The notes beneath the pieces are model-generated. The model saw only the letters and a program-made list of their open reading frames with translations. It was not told the DNA's origin and ran no database searches. The position numbers and the translations under genes are program-made. From the NCBI GenBank assembly GCA_963779485.1, contig CAVZYJ010000013.1, positions 62,001 through 126,000 of the forward strand: a stretch of DNA of 64,000 nt. The letters are read 5' to 3'. Within the stretch, counting starts at the first letter, position 1. Every line of letters begins with the position of its first letter. Below are positions 25,595 to 34,092 of the stretch, one piece after another. This DNA is from CAVVJA01 sp963779485. GTDB taxonomy: Bacteria > Actinomycetota > Actinomycetes > Mycobacteriales > Jatrophihabitantaceae.

Positions 25595-26494
25595 TCACAG
25601 TTTGTCGCCCAACGCGAGCCGGCGGTGCGCGTCCCGGGCCCGTTCGTCGGCTTTGCTGGCGCCGTAGCGGCGAAGCATCTGCGGCGATTTCCAGCCCATG
25701 ATCCGCATCAGATCGGTTTCGCCGCCACCCTCAGACAGCCAGCGGTGCGCCGCGGTGTGCCGGAATTGGTGCGCGTGCAGACCGGGGATGCCGACGGCGA
25801 GACCGCGGCGGCGGATCATCAGCCGGATCCCGTTGGCCTGCAAGGCGCCTTTACCTTTCTCGGCCAGCCACAGCTCGGGCACCGCCGATCGCCGGTCTCG
25901 GGCTCGGGCGCGCAGGTACCGGCCGAGCGCGAGCGCGGTGGCCTGCCCGAACGGCAGCCCGCGCCCGCGGCGGCCTTTGCCGAGGACGTGCGCGACGCCG
26001 GCGTCGAAGTCGAGGTCGTCGACCGTCAGGGCGGCGATCTCCCCGAGCCGGCCGCCGGTGTCGATCAGCAGCCGGAAGATCGCGTTGTCCCGGCGGTCGA
26101 CGAACGAGTTGGACTTGCACGAGTCGAGCACGGCGCGCAGCTGTGCGACCTCGAGCACCGGGACCGGCTGCTCGGGCACGATCGGACCGTGCGCGCCGTC
26201 GACGGGGGAGCGGTCGATCTCCTCCTCGCGGACCAGCCACTTGAAGAACTGTTGGAGGGCGCGGAAGTCGGCGGAGACGGTGGCCGGCTTGACCTGTTCG
26301 AGTCGGTGCCGGACGAAGGCCTCGATATCGCGGCGGTGCACATCGCCGGGGGCCAGGTCGCGGCCATCTGTGGCGAGGAACGCCGCCAGCTCCCGCACCG
26401 CCGAGGAGTAGATCTGTTGCGTTGACTCAGCCAGGTTGCGGTATTTCATCCAGGCGATGAAGTCCCGCTCAACGGCCAACCACTCCGGATGCAC
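25595..26494 (-). CDS. Tyrosine recombinase/integrase (XerC/D-like)
   Basis: A complete 299-residue site-specific recombinase. The N-terminal SAM-like DNA-binding domain covers about 5-100 and the catalytic domain about 110-290, with R149 in TGGRLGEIA, K173 in LGKGRRGR, H242-Q-F-R245 in HAHQFRHTA, W268 in MGWKSP (replacing the second His) and the nucleophile Y277 in LRRYGAS. It lies 87 bp from the 3' end of tRNA-Arg(TCT) and transcribes away from it, the usual arrangement of an integrase next to its attachment site. It would integrate and excise an element occupying the region to its left. Confidence 0.9.
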   Translation of the reverse strand: MHPEWLAVERDFIAWMKYRNLAESTQQIYSSAVRELAAFLATDGRDLAPGDVHRRDIEAFVRHRLEQVKPATVSADFRALQQFFKWLVREEEIDRSPVDGAHGPIVPEQPVPVLEVAQLRAVLDSCKSNSFVDRRDNAIFRLLIDTGGRLGEIAALTVDDLDFDAGVAHVLGKGRRGRGLPFGQATALALGRYLRARARDRRSAVPELWLAEKGKGALQANGIRLMIRRRGLAVGIPGLHAHQFRHTAAHRWLSEGGGETDLMRIMGWKSPQMLRRYGASKADERARDAHRRLALGDKL

Positions 26495-26580
26495 CAGGAA
26501 AAGTTAGCGTGTCGCTGAGCTCTGTGCTAGCGTTGGCGGCGTGTCGCTGACCGCTACACCCCCCGGACTTCCTGGCCTAG

Positions 26581-26653
26581 CGCCCCCGGCAGGACTCGAA
26601 CCTGCGACCTACCGCTTAGAAGGCGGGAGCTCTATCCGCTGAGCTACGGGGGC
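26581..26653 (-). tRNA. tRNA-Arg (anticodon TCT)
   Basis: 73 nt on the minus strand. The acceptor stem is GCCCCCG/CGGGGGC, the D arm TAGCTCAGCGGATAGAGC, the anticodon loop CTTCTAA within the CCCGC/GCGG(T) stem, and the T arm CAGGTTCGAGTCCTG. The discriminator is G; CCA is not encoded. It is adjacent to the integrase and so a likely attachment site. Confidence 0.97.
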
Positions 26654-26747
26654 TCGAACCTGCCGCTGATCGCTGCCCACGGCCCGTGGGCAGCGCAAGT
26701 CTAGAACAGGAAGGTGGCCGAACCCCTCGCTAGAGCTGCCGTGGCGA

Positions 26748-26909
26748 TCAGCCGGGGTGTCCTAGCCGGCGGGGAAGGTGGCGGCCGACGGGCCGCTGCT
26801 CGTAGGGCCGGAGCCGCAGAGAGTACTCGGGGTCACGGCTGTCCGTACCGAGACCGTAGATGCCCGCCAACGCCAGTCCGATGAACAGCACGAGCAGGAT
26901 AACTATCAT
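26748..26909 (-). CDS. Small single-pass membrane protein
   Basis: 53 residues from MIVILLVLFIGLALAGIYGL, a membrane helix, followed by a cytoplasmic tail rich in Arg and Pro (DPEYSLRLRPYEQRPVGRHL). The longer frame to 26993 adds an unlikely hydrophilic leader. No family recognised; similar tiny helices occur near actinobacterial membrane complexes. Confidence 0.5.
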   Translation of the reverse strand: MIVILLVLFIGLALAGIYGLGTDSRDPEYSLRLRPYEQRPVGRHLPRRLGHPG

Positions 26910-27002
26910 GGCGGTAATTCTGCGCTCACCATGATTCTGCCACAACTGACTTAAAAGACACTGGCCGTTGAATTCCTGCCATCCGTCCGGCACAGTGGAC
27001 GG

Positions 27003-27950
27003 ATGGCTATCCGCAACGTCGTCGCCGTGGCGCTACCGGGTGTCCAGCCGTTCGAGCTCGGCGTCGTGTCCGAAGGTTTTGGCATCGATCGGCGCGACGA
27101 CGGCGTGCCCAATTACGACTTCGCTGTCGTCTCAGTCGACTCGCGGCCCGTTGCTACGTCCAACGGATGGACGATCTCGACGGAGCACCGACTCGACCGC
27201 GCAGCGGACGCCGACCTGGTCGTCATCCCCGCCTGCGGGGTCCACCGCGAGTATCCCGACGCCGTGCTGGCGCTGCTGGCGGCGACGGTGGCCCGGGGAG
27301 CCATGATCATGAGTGTCTGTTCCGGCGCGTACGTCCTGGGTGCCGCCGGATTGCTCGACGGCCGGGACTGTACGACGCATTGGCGGTATGCGGCCGACCT
27401 GGCGCGCCGATTCCCACTCGCGCGGGTGAATCCCGACGTGCTCTATGTGTGCGACGGTCCGGTGCTGACCAGTGCCGGGTCGGCCGCCGGTCTCGACCTG
27501 TGCCTCCACCTGATCCGCCGAGACTACGGTGAGCTCGTCGCCAACATCGCGGCGCGGCGGATGGTCATGCCGCCGCACCGGGCCGGCGGCCAGGCGCAGT
27601 TCGTGGGAACCCCGGTGCGGGCCCGGGACGGGGTCACGCTGGCGCCGCTCCTGGACGAGATTGCTAGCGAGTTGGACCGTGATCATTCGGTGGCGTCGAT
27701 GTCGGCGCGGGCCGCGATGAGCGAGCGCACCTTCGCCCGACGGTTCCGGGCGGAGACGGGCACGACGCCGCATCTGTGGCTCACCGAGCAGCGGGTCGGC
27801 CATGCGCGCTCGCTCCTGGAGGCAGGGGACGATCCGATCGAGGTGGTGGCCCGCCGTAGCGGGTTCGGTACCGCCGCGATCTTGCGCCATCACTTCGGGC
27901 GCGTGGTTGGTACCTCTCCGGCGGCATACCGGCAGGTTTTCCGCGGATAG
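27003..27950 (+). CDS. GlxA-type transcriptional regulator (DJ-1/PfpI domain plus AraC HTH)
   Basis: 315 residues. A DJ-1/PfpI-like amidase domain (about 5-170) carries the nucleophile-elbow Cys106 in IMSVCSGAYVLGAAGLLDGR; the C-terminal AraC/XylS domain (about 215-312) has two helix-turn-helices (VASMSARAAMSERTFARRFR and IEVVARRSGFGTAAILRHHF) and ends GTSPAAYRQVF. It probably senses a small metabolite and activates or represses unknown promoters. It stands alone upstream of ssb with a 160-bp gap. Confidence 0.9.
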   Translation: MAIRNVVAVALPGVQPFELGVVSEGFGIDRRDDGVPNYDFAVVSVDSRPVATSNGWTISTEHRLDRAADADLVVIPACGVHREYPDAVLALLAATVARGAMIMSVCSGAYVLGAAGLLDGRDCTTHWRYAADLARRFPLARVNPDVLYVCDGPVLTSAGSAAGLDLCLHLIRRDYGELVANIAARRMVMPPHRAGGQAQFVGTPVRARDGVTLAPLLDEIASELDRDHSVASMSARAAMSERTFARRFRAETGTTPHLWLTEQRVGHARSLLEAGDDPIEVVARRSGFGTAAILRHHFGRVVGTSPAAYRQVFRG

Positions 27951-28113
27951 CATCGCCATCCGACATTGGCTGGCTCTTCTGTCCACAGGCTGGTCCGTCG
28001 TCCACAGATGCCACGCGACCCTTCGCGCAGGCCTCTTCGCCCGGTTGGCTGGCAGCACGCCCAACACGGGGCCGCCGGACATCAGGACCGGGTCGACGGA
28101 CGGGAGATCCGCT

Positions 28114-28596
28114 ATGAACGACACGTACATCACGATCGTGGGCAATGTCGTAGACGAACCTCGATTACGCACGACCAGCACCGGGGGTGTGCCTGTGCTG
28201 AGCTTTCGGGTCGCCTCGACGTCCCGTCGCCTCGATCGGGAGACGGGCAAGTGGCAGGACAGCGATCGCCTGTTCGCGACAGTCACGTGCTGGCGTGCGC
28301 TGGCCCAGAACGTCGCTCGCTCCTTGAAGAAGGGGCAGGCGGTCATCGTGACCGGTCGGTTCTACTCCCGCGAGTACACCTCCAAGGACGAGACGTCCCG
28401 CATGAGTTACGAGGTCGACGCAGCCGCGATCGGGCACGACCTGGCGCGGGGTATCAGCGAGTTCACCAAGGTGGCGAGGCCGGCTGCGACGACGACGGTC
28501 GATGTCGGCCCGGACGGCATGCCCGAAGATCTGACCGACCAACGGTTCGACCCGGCGCCGGCCCGACCGGAAGTCGTGCTGGCGGCAGTAGGCTGA
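28114..28596 (+). CDS. ssb: Single-stranded DNA-binding protein
   Basis: 160 residues. The OB fold covers about 1-110: MNDTYITIVGNVVDEPRLRT, PVLSFRVASTSRRLD, FATVTCWRALAQNVARSLKK and GQAVIVTGRFYSREYTSKDE. It binds single-stranded DNA as a tetramer and protects it during replication and repair. The C-terminal acidic tip typical of principal SSBs (DDDIPF-like) is absent, so this is more likely a secondary paralogue. The ATG at 28114 is preceded by GGGAGA. Confidence 0.9.
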   Translation: MNDTYITIVGNVVDEPRLRTTSTGGVPVLSFRVASTSRRLDRETGKWQDSDRLFATVTCWRALAQNVARSLKKGQAVIVTGRFYSREYTSKDETSRMSYEVDAAAIGHDLARGISEFTKVARPAATTTVDVGPDGMPEDLTDQRFDPAPARPEVVLAAVG

Positions 28597-28793
28597 CGGG
28601 GCATCGACGCCGGCCCGGCTCCGCCGCGGTCACAGCCCGGTGCGGCACCGTCATCAGGGCCCCGACGTCCCGAGATAGGGTGATCGGCCGTTCTCACCGG
28701 TGTTCCTCGGCCCTTTTCGAGGTCACGTCGGGCCGCGGTGGCGCCGTATCGTAGCCAGTGAGAACCCGACTCTGATCAGCGAAACGAGGATGT

Positions 28794-30476
28794 GTGCCGC
28801 AGTTCATCTACACCATGCACAAAGTACGGAAGGCAGCCGGCGACAAGCTGATTCTCGACGATGTCACCCTGTCCTTCCTGCCCGGCGCCAAGATTGGTGT
28901 CGTCGGGCCCAACGGCGCCGGCAAGTCGACCGTGCTGCGGATCATGGCCGGTCTCGACCAGGCGTCGAATGGTGACGCGCAACTTTCTCCGGGCTATTCG
29001 GTCGGGCTATTGCAACAGGAGCCGCCCCTGGACGAGACGAAGACGGTCCGCGAGAACGTCGAGGATGCGGTGGCGGACCTGCGTGCGACGATGGCGCGAT
29101 TCGACGAGGTATCGGTCGCGATGGGCGAGCCCGACGCCGACTTCGACGCTCTGCTCACCGAGCAGGGCAACCTGATGGAGAAGATCGAGCACGCCAACGG
29201 GTGGGAACTGGATAGTCGGATCGAACAGGCGATGGACGCCCTGCGTTGTCCACCGGGCGACGAGCCGGTCACCTATCTGTCCGGGGGCGAGCGGCGCCGA
29301 GTGGCACTGTGTCGGTTGCTACTGGAGCAGCCTGATCTGCTGCTGCTCGACGAGCCGACCAACCATCTCGACGCAGAGAGCGTGCAATGGCTGGAGCAGC
29401 ACCTGGCCAAGTACCCGGGCACGATCCTGGCCGTCACCCACGATCGCTACTTTCTCGACAACGTGGCGGAATGGATTCTCGAGCTCGACCGGGGTCGGGC
29501 CTATCCCTACGAGGGCAACTACTCCACCTATCTGGAGAAGAAGGCCGAACGCCTGGAAGTGGCTGGCAAGCGCGACCAGAAGTTGCAGAAGCGGCTGCGA
29601 GACGAGCTGGATTGGGTGCGCCAGAACGCACGGGGTCGGCAGGCGAAGAGCAAGGCTCGGCTCCAGCGATACGACGAGATGGCGGCCGAGGCGGAGAAGA
29701 CGCGCAAGCTCGACTTCGAAGAGATTCAGATACCGCCTGGTCCGCGTCTCGGCGGCGTCGTCGTCGACGTGAGCCACCTGGACAAGGGCTTCGAGGGACG
29801 GATGCTGATCAAGGATCTGTCCTTCTCGCTGCCTCGCGGCGGAATTGTCGGCATCATCGGACCGAATGGGGTTGGCAAGACCACCCTGTTCAAGATGATC
29901 GTCGGGGTCGAGCAACCGGACTCAGGTGAGGTTCGAGTCGGCGAAACGGTGAAGATCAGTTACGTCGACCAAGGCCGCAGTCGGATCGATCCGGCGAAGA
30001 ACGTCTGGCAGGTCGTGTCCGACGGCCTGGATCACATCAACGTCGGGCATGTCGAGATGCCGTCGCGCGCGTATGTGTCGGCGTTCGGCTTCAAAGGCCC
30101 CGATCAGCAGAAACCGGCGGGGATACTGAGCGGCGGCGAACGAAACCGACTGAATCTCGCCCTGACCCTCAAGGAGGGCGGCAATCTCCTGCTCCTCGAC
30201 GAGCCGACGAATGATCTCGACGTGGAGACCCTTGGCTCGCTGGAGAATGCACTCCTCGAATTCCCGGGCTGCGCCGTGGTGATCAGTCATGACCGGTGGT
30301 TTCTCGACCGAGTCGCGACCCACATCCTGGCGTGGGAAGGTACCGACGATGACCCCGCTCGCTGGTTCTGGTTCGAAGGAAACTTCGAGTCATACGAGCG
30401 GAACAAGGTCGAGCGACTAGGCGCCGACGCGGCGCGCCCGCACGCGGTCACCTATCGCAAGCTGTCCCGCGACTGA
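28794..30476 (+). CDS. ettA: Energy-dependent translational throttle protein EttA (ABC-F ATPase)
   Basis: 560 residues with two ABC ATPase domains: Walker A GPNGAGKST (38-46) and LSGGERRRVAL in the first, GPNGVGKTT and LSGGERNRLNL in the second, each with LLLLDEPTN Walker B. The linker between them carries the EttA arm (LEKKAERLEVAGKRDQKLQK). It binds the ribosomal E site and gates the first elongation step according to ATP/ADP ratio. The start is GTG (MPQFIYTMHKVRK is the family N-terminus). The thioesterase gene follows after 6 bp. Confidence 0.95.
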   Translation: MPQFIYTMHKVRKAAGDKLILDDVTLSFLPGAKIGVVGPNGAGKSTVLRIMAGLDQASNGDAQLSPGYSVGLLQQEPPLDETKTVRENVEDAVADLRATMARFDEVSVAMGEPDADFDALLTEQGNLMEKIEHANGWELDSRIEQAMDALRCPPGDEPVTYLSGGERRRVALCRLLLEQPDLLLLDEPTNHLDAESVQWLEQHLAKYPGTILAVTHDRYFLDNVAEWILELDRGRAYPYEGNYSTYLEKKAERLEVAGKRDQKLQKRLRDELDWVRQNARGRQAKSKARLQRYDEMAAEAEKTRKLDFEEIQIPPGPRLGGVVVDVSHLDKGFEGRMLIKDLSFSLPRGGIVGIIGPNGVGKTTLFKMIVGVEQPDSGEVRVGETVKISYVDQGRSRIDPAKNVWQVVSDGLDHINVGHVEMPSRAYVSAFGFKGPDQQKPAGILSGGERNRLNLALTLKEGGNLLLLDEPTNDLDVETLGSLENALLEFPGCAVVISHDRWFLDRVATHILAWEGTDDDPARWFWFEGNFESYERNKVERLGADAARPHAVTYRKLSRD

Positions 30477-30482
30477 GCGCGC

Positions 30483-30917
30483 ATGTCTCGATTCGTGGCT
30501 TACTGCGCGATGCGGTGGTCGGACATGGACGCCTACGGGCACGTGAACAACACTGCGTACCTGGCCTATCTGGAACAAGCTCGGGTGTCCATGTTCTTCG
30601 ATCGGTACGACTCGTCCTTCGAGCGCGGGACGGTCGTTCTGCATCACGAGATCAGCTACTTGAAACCCGTGGTTTACCACGCCGATCCGTTACGAATCGA
30701 ACTGTGGATCGATCAGATCCGAGCGGCGTCATTTCGAGTGCACTACGACATATTCGATCGGGATGTGCGAGCGGCGACGGCGGCAACCACACTCGTGACG
30801 TATGACTTCGCGCGAGAGCGCCCGCGGCGACTGGCCCGGGAGGAGCGAGTCATGCTGGCTGGTTACGCGGACGAGCCCCGAGCTGTGGCGACGGCGGCGC
30901 GCGGCCGCGAAGTGTGA
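30483..30917 (+). CDS. Acyl-CoA thioesterase (hotdog, 4HBT family)
   Basis: 144 residues. MRWSDMDAYGHVNNTAYLAY (about 11-30) is the 4HBT active-site segment with the catalytic Asp, followed by LEQARVSMF and the central strand VVLHHEISYLKPV. It hydrolyses acyl-CoA thioesters; chain preference is not visible. It is 6 bp behind ettA and certainly in the same operon, a conserved actinobacterial pair. Confidence 0.9.
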   Translation: MSRFVAYCAMRWSDMDAYGHVNNTAYLAYLEQARVSMFFDRYDSSFERGTVVLHHEISYLKPVVYHADPLRIELWIDQIRAASFRVHYDIFDRDVRAATAATTLVTYDFARERPRRLAREERVMLAGYADEPRAVATAARGREV

Positions 30918-31004
30918 CGGAGGGCGGCGAAGGACGGAGACTGGGATACAGAACCGGAGAGTGAGCGAGCCTGGCGCGGCGGGCCGCCGCCGACATGAGC
31001 TGGG

Positions 31005-31703
31005 ATGGTATCTGCGGTGACCGTTGACGGAGTGTGTGGTGTGCCGGCCGGGCTTGGCGTTCGAGCCGGTGCGTTGGTCGAGCTTGCCCCGATGCTCCGC
31101 CGCGCGGTCGCACTCGACGAGGCGAGCTTGGCGCGGATCGTGATCGGAAAGACCACCGTCACCGGGCTCGTCCAATTGCCGTTCGATGTCCTGGTTGGTC
31201 GCACGTTGCCGCTGGCTGCGGGTGCGGAGCGCCGTGCGGGTGACTATTCGGTACGAGCCGTCGAGCTGCTGGCGTGGATCGATGGGGATGAGGCTTCGCC
31301 GGTCCTGCGGGACGCTGACTGGCGCCGCGGTATGCCGCCCTCCGCCGGGTGGCGGCGGGTTGACACGGTGCCGGACGAGGTGATTCGCCGCCTGGTCCGC
31401 AGCGGTGCGCTCGCCCTGAAGGACGCGGCCGCGCGCGAGGGGCTGCCCGGCGCACAGCCCCGCGCGGAGGTGGCGTCTGCGTTGCTCGACTCGGTCGTGC
31501 TGACCGTGAGCGGCGCGACCGGCGAACGGGTGGAGCTCACGCTCCGGCTCATCAGCGCCGTCACTCGGATGGGCTTCCTGCCTCGCGGTTCGCACCTGGC
31601 CGTCGATATCGCCGGACGGTGGTTGCGGGTAGCGGCCCGATATGGATCTGGTTATGCGGAGCGACCCGGCCTCGGGCTGACCCTTGGGTTGAGGTCGAGC
31701 TAG
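31005..31703 (+). CDS. Conserved hypothetical protein
   Basis: 232 residues, no membrane helix or known motif. Good coding character throughout, with a long helical middle (VIRRLVRSGALALKDAAARE) and a beta-rich end (VLTVSGATGERVELTLRLIS, HLAVDIAGRWLRVAARYGSG). It follows the ettA-thioesterase pair on the same strand after 87 bp, so it may belong to that operon. Several candidate starts (GTG 31017, for example) exist; the 31005 start is kept because the reading frame begins there. Confidence 0.7.
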   Translation: MVSAVTVDGVCGVPAGLGVRAGALVELAPMLRRAVALDEASLARIVIGKTTVTGLVQLPFDVLVGRTLPLAAGAERRAGDYSVRAVELLAWIDGDEASPVLRDADWRRGMPPSAGWRRVDTVPDEVIRRLVRSGALALKDAAAREGLPGAQPRAEVASALLDSVVLTVSGATGERVELTLRLISAVTRMGFLPRGSHLAVDIAGRWLRVAARYGSGYAERPGLGLTLGLRSS

Positions 31704-31752
31704 CCCGAAGCGGCCTGGTCTCGGTCGAACGACCGCCGACTCGACTCGGGGT

Positions 31753-33402
31753 CTACGGTGCCTCCTCGCGCAGCCACACCGCGGTGTCCGGGGGAAGGGT
31801 CCCGCCGTCAAGGGGTCCTGACGCCAGCACGATCTGCCCGGGCGGCATGGGTGCCGGGGCAGTGCCGAAGTTGACCGCGACCACGAGGTCGGCACCGCGT
31901 CGAAACGCCAGTGTGTCGTCCGGCGACCCGATCCAATCGAATTCATCGCCATGCAAGCTGGTGCTCTTGGCCCGGTAGTCCAATGCGCGGCGATAGAGGG
32001 AGAGGGTCGAGTCCGCTTCGTCGAGTTGGCGGCCCACGGTGAGCGGTCGCCATGAGGCGGGTATCGGCAGCCAGGTGTCGGGGCTGGACGAGAATCCGAA
32101 CGGCGGCGTGTCGCCGTCCCAGGGGAGTGGGACCCGTTCCCCGTCTCGTCCGCGCCGGGTGTGCCCGCTGCGTTCCCAGGTTGGATCCTGCAGCACCGAC
32201 TCCGGAAGGTCGTCGACGTTCGGCAGGCCGAGCTCGTCTCCGTTGTAGAGGTAGACCGCGCCCGGAAGGGACAGTTGCAGCAACGCGGCCGCCCGGCCCC
32301 TCGCGACACCCATCTCACCGCCGCCGAAGCGGGTGACGTGGCGATCGATGTCGTGGTTGGACAGCACCCACGCGCACGGTGCGCCCACCGCGGACATGGT
32401 CTGCATCGCGTCGTCGATCGCTGCCTGGAAGGTGGTCGCCGACCACGTCGCCTGCACGAGCTGGAAGCTGAATGCCAGGTTCAGCTCGTCTGCACGGACG
32501 TAACGGGCCAGCCGCTGGCCACCGGACGCCCACACCTCGCCGACCGCCATCCGGTCACCGGGATAGGAGTCGAGGACGCGGCGGAAGGCCCGCAGGTAGT
32601 CGTGGACCTCGTCCTGGTCCCAGCGTGGGTCGTCGATGGGGCGCATGTGGTCAGCGTCGTTGATCTTGGCAAAGGTGCTGGCCGAGATATCGGACAGACC
32701 CCGAGCCTTGGCCATGCCGTGCGCCACGTCGACCCGAAATCCATCGGTTCCGCGGTCGAGCCAGAAGCGCAGAATGCGCTCGAACTCGGCGGCCACCTCG
32801 GGATTTGACCAGTCGAGATCGGGTTGTTCGGCCGCGAAGAGGTGCAGGAACCACTGGCCGTCCGGAACGCGAGTCCACGCCGGTCCACCGAACACGGATG
32901 GCCAGTTGTTCGGGGGACGTTCGCCTCGGGCGCCTTTCCCGTCGCGAAAGATGAATCGGGCTCGCTCCGGGCTTCCCGGCTCGGCTGCCAGCGCGGCGTG
33001 GAACCACGGATGCTGGTCGGAGAAGTGGTTGGGGACGAGGTCGATCGTGACCCGGATGCCTCGGGCATGCGCGGCGGCGACCACCCCGTCGAAGTCGGCC
33101 AGCGTGCCGAACACGGGGTCGACGTCGGTCGGATTCGCGACGTCGTACCCGCCGTCCGCGCCGGGCGACGGGTAGAAGGGGCAGAGCCACAGGGCGTCGA
33201 CTCCGAGCTGCTGCAGATAGTCCAGCCGATCTCGCAGCCCGATCAGATCGCCCACGCCGTCGCCGTTCCCGTCGGCGAAGCTCTTCGGGTAGACCTGATA
33301 GAACACGGCGGTCCGCCACCACGGCGGCGCGCCCGGGGGAGGAGCCTCGGTCGAGTTCGGTCCTGCGGACTGCATGGCCACGTCGTCGACGTGATGGGTC
33401 AC
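31753..33402 (-). CDS. GH13 alpha-glucosidase
   Basis: 549 residues of glycoside hydrolase family 13, likely a cytoplasmic alpha-1,4 or alpha-1,6 glucosidase acting on maltose-type oligosaccharides. The (beta/alpha)8 barrel shows VFYQVYPKSFADGNGDGVGD, VTIDLVPNHFSDQHPWF, the nucleophile Asp in GFRVDVAHGMAK, the acid Glu in MAVGEVWASGG and the third carboxylate in LSNHDIDRHVTRFG. The start is GTG 33402 with GAGGAGA about 7 nt upstream. A short frame (…KLAELDGRLARWQALRTAAD…) ends on TGA overlapping this GTG and may be the remnant of a small upstream gene. Confidence 0.9.
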   Translation of the reverse strand: MTHHVDDVAMQSAGPNSTEAPPPGAPPWWRTAVFYQVYPKSFADGNGDGVGDLIGLRDRLDYLQQLGVDALWLCPFYPSPGADGGYDVANPTDVDPVFGTLADFDGVVAAAHARGIRVTIDLVPNHFSDQHPWFHAALAAEPGSPERARFIFRDGKGARGERPPNNWPSVFGGPAWTRVPDGQWFLHLFAAEQPDLDWSNPEVAAEFERILRFWLDRGTDGFRVDVAHGMAKARGLSDISASTFAKINDADHMRPIDDPRWDQDEVHDYLRAFRRVLDSYPGDRMAVGEVWASGGQRLARYVRADELNLAFSFQLVQATWSATTFQAAIDDAMQTMSAVGAPCAWVLSNHDIDRHVTRFGGGEMGVARGRAAALLQLSLPGAVYLYNGDELGLPNVDDLPESVLQDPTWERSGHTRRGRDGERVPLPWDGDTPPFGFSSSPDTWLPIPASWRPLTVGRQLDEADSTLSLYRRALDYRAKSTSLHGDEFDWIGSPDDTLAFRRGADLVVAVNFGTAPAPMPPGQIVLASGPLDGGTLPPDTAVWLREEAP

Positions 33403-33651
33403 GCGCTGTCTCCTCGAAGGTCGTCGGTTTGACGGGTAGCGGGGTCGGCAGCGGTCCTCAGCGCTTGCCATCGTGCCAAACGTCCGTCGAGCTCTGCCAG
33501 TTTGCGGCCGTGCCCGCCGGTTTCCTGGCCGCCGAGCCGAGTCGGGAACGCCGGGAGCCTGCGCCGGCAGGAAATCGCCAGCCTAGGCCGGCTGGGCCGA
33601 GGCCTCGGCCGATACCCCGTCGTCGCCGGCTCAGACGCCAACGTAGCCGGT

Positions 33652-34062
33652 TCAGCCGGGGACATTGCGCAGCGAGGCTGCTGCCATCGTGAAATACCGC
33701 CACAGCGCCTCGTCGTACTCGGGCGCGAGAGCGAGCTCGTCGAGCGAAGCTCGCATGTGTCGCAGCCAGGCGTCGTGGGCGGCAACGCCGATTGCGAACC
33801 GGGCGTGACGCATGCGCAGCCGAGGATGGCCTCGCCGCTCGGAGTAGGTAGTGGGGCCGCCCCAGTACTGAATGAGGAACATCCGCAGCCGCTCGGCGGC
33901 CGGTCCGAGGTCGTCTTCTGGGTATATGGCCCGCAGCACTGGATCGGCGGCCACGCCCGCGTAGAAAGTGTCGACGAGGCGGCGGAACGTCTGTTCGCCG
34001 CCGACCGCCTCGTAGAGGGACACCGCCTGGCCCGTCGATGTCAGCGGTTCGTTCGTACTCAC
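33652..34062 (-). CDS. Truncated haemoglobin, group II (GlbO-like)
   Basis: 136 residues from a GTG. The 2-on-2 globin fold is visible: VSLYEAVGGEQTFRRLVDTF at the start, YPEDDLGPAAERLRMFLIQY, WGGPTTYSERRGHPRLRMRH with the proximal His in RMRHARFAI, and a C-terminal AWLRHMRASLDELAL. It binds O2 or NO at haem. The start at 34062 has GGAGA about 9 nt upstream; an ATG at 34071 is also possible. It is divergent, by only 30 bp, from the flavoprotein gene at 34093. Confidence 0.92.
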   Translation of the reverse strand: MSTNEPLTSTGQAVSLYEAVGGEQTFRRLVDTFYAGVAADPVLRAIYPEDDLGPAAERLRMFLIQYWGGPTTYSERRGHPRLRMRHARFAIGVAAHDAWLRHMRASLDELALAPEYDEALWRYFTMAAASLRNVPG

Positions 34063-34092
34063 TGGGCCCATTCTCCCCGTACGGTGACGCTC

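Noticed and set aside
25430..26425. 331-residue plus-strand frame opposite the integrase
   Set aside because: Shadow of a complete tyrosine recombinase.
26581..26610. Second attachment-site copy of the tRNA-Arg 3' end elsewhere in the window
   Set aside because: I looked for the T-arm/acceptor sequence in 1-26000 and saw no second copy; the other end, if present, lies outside the window.
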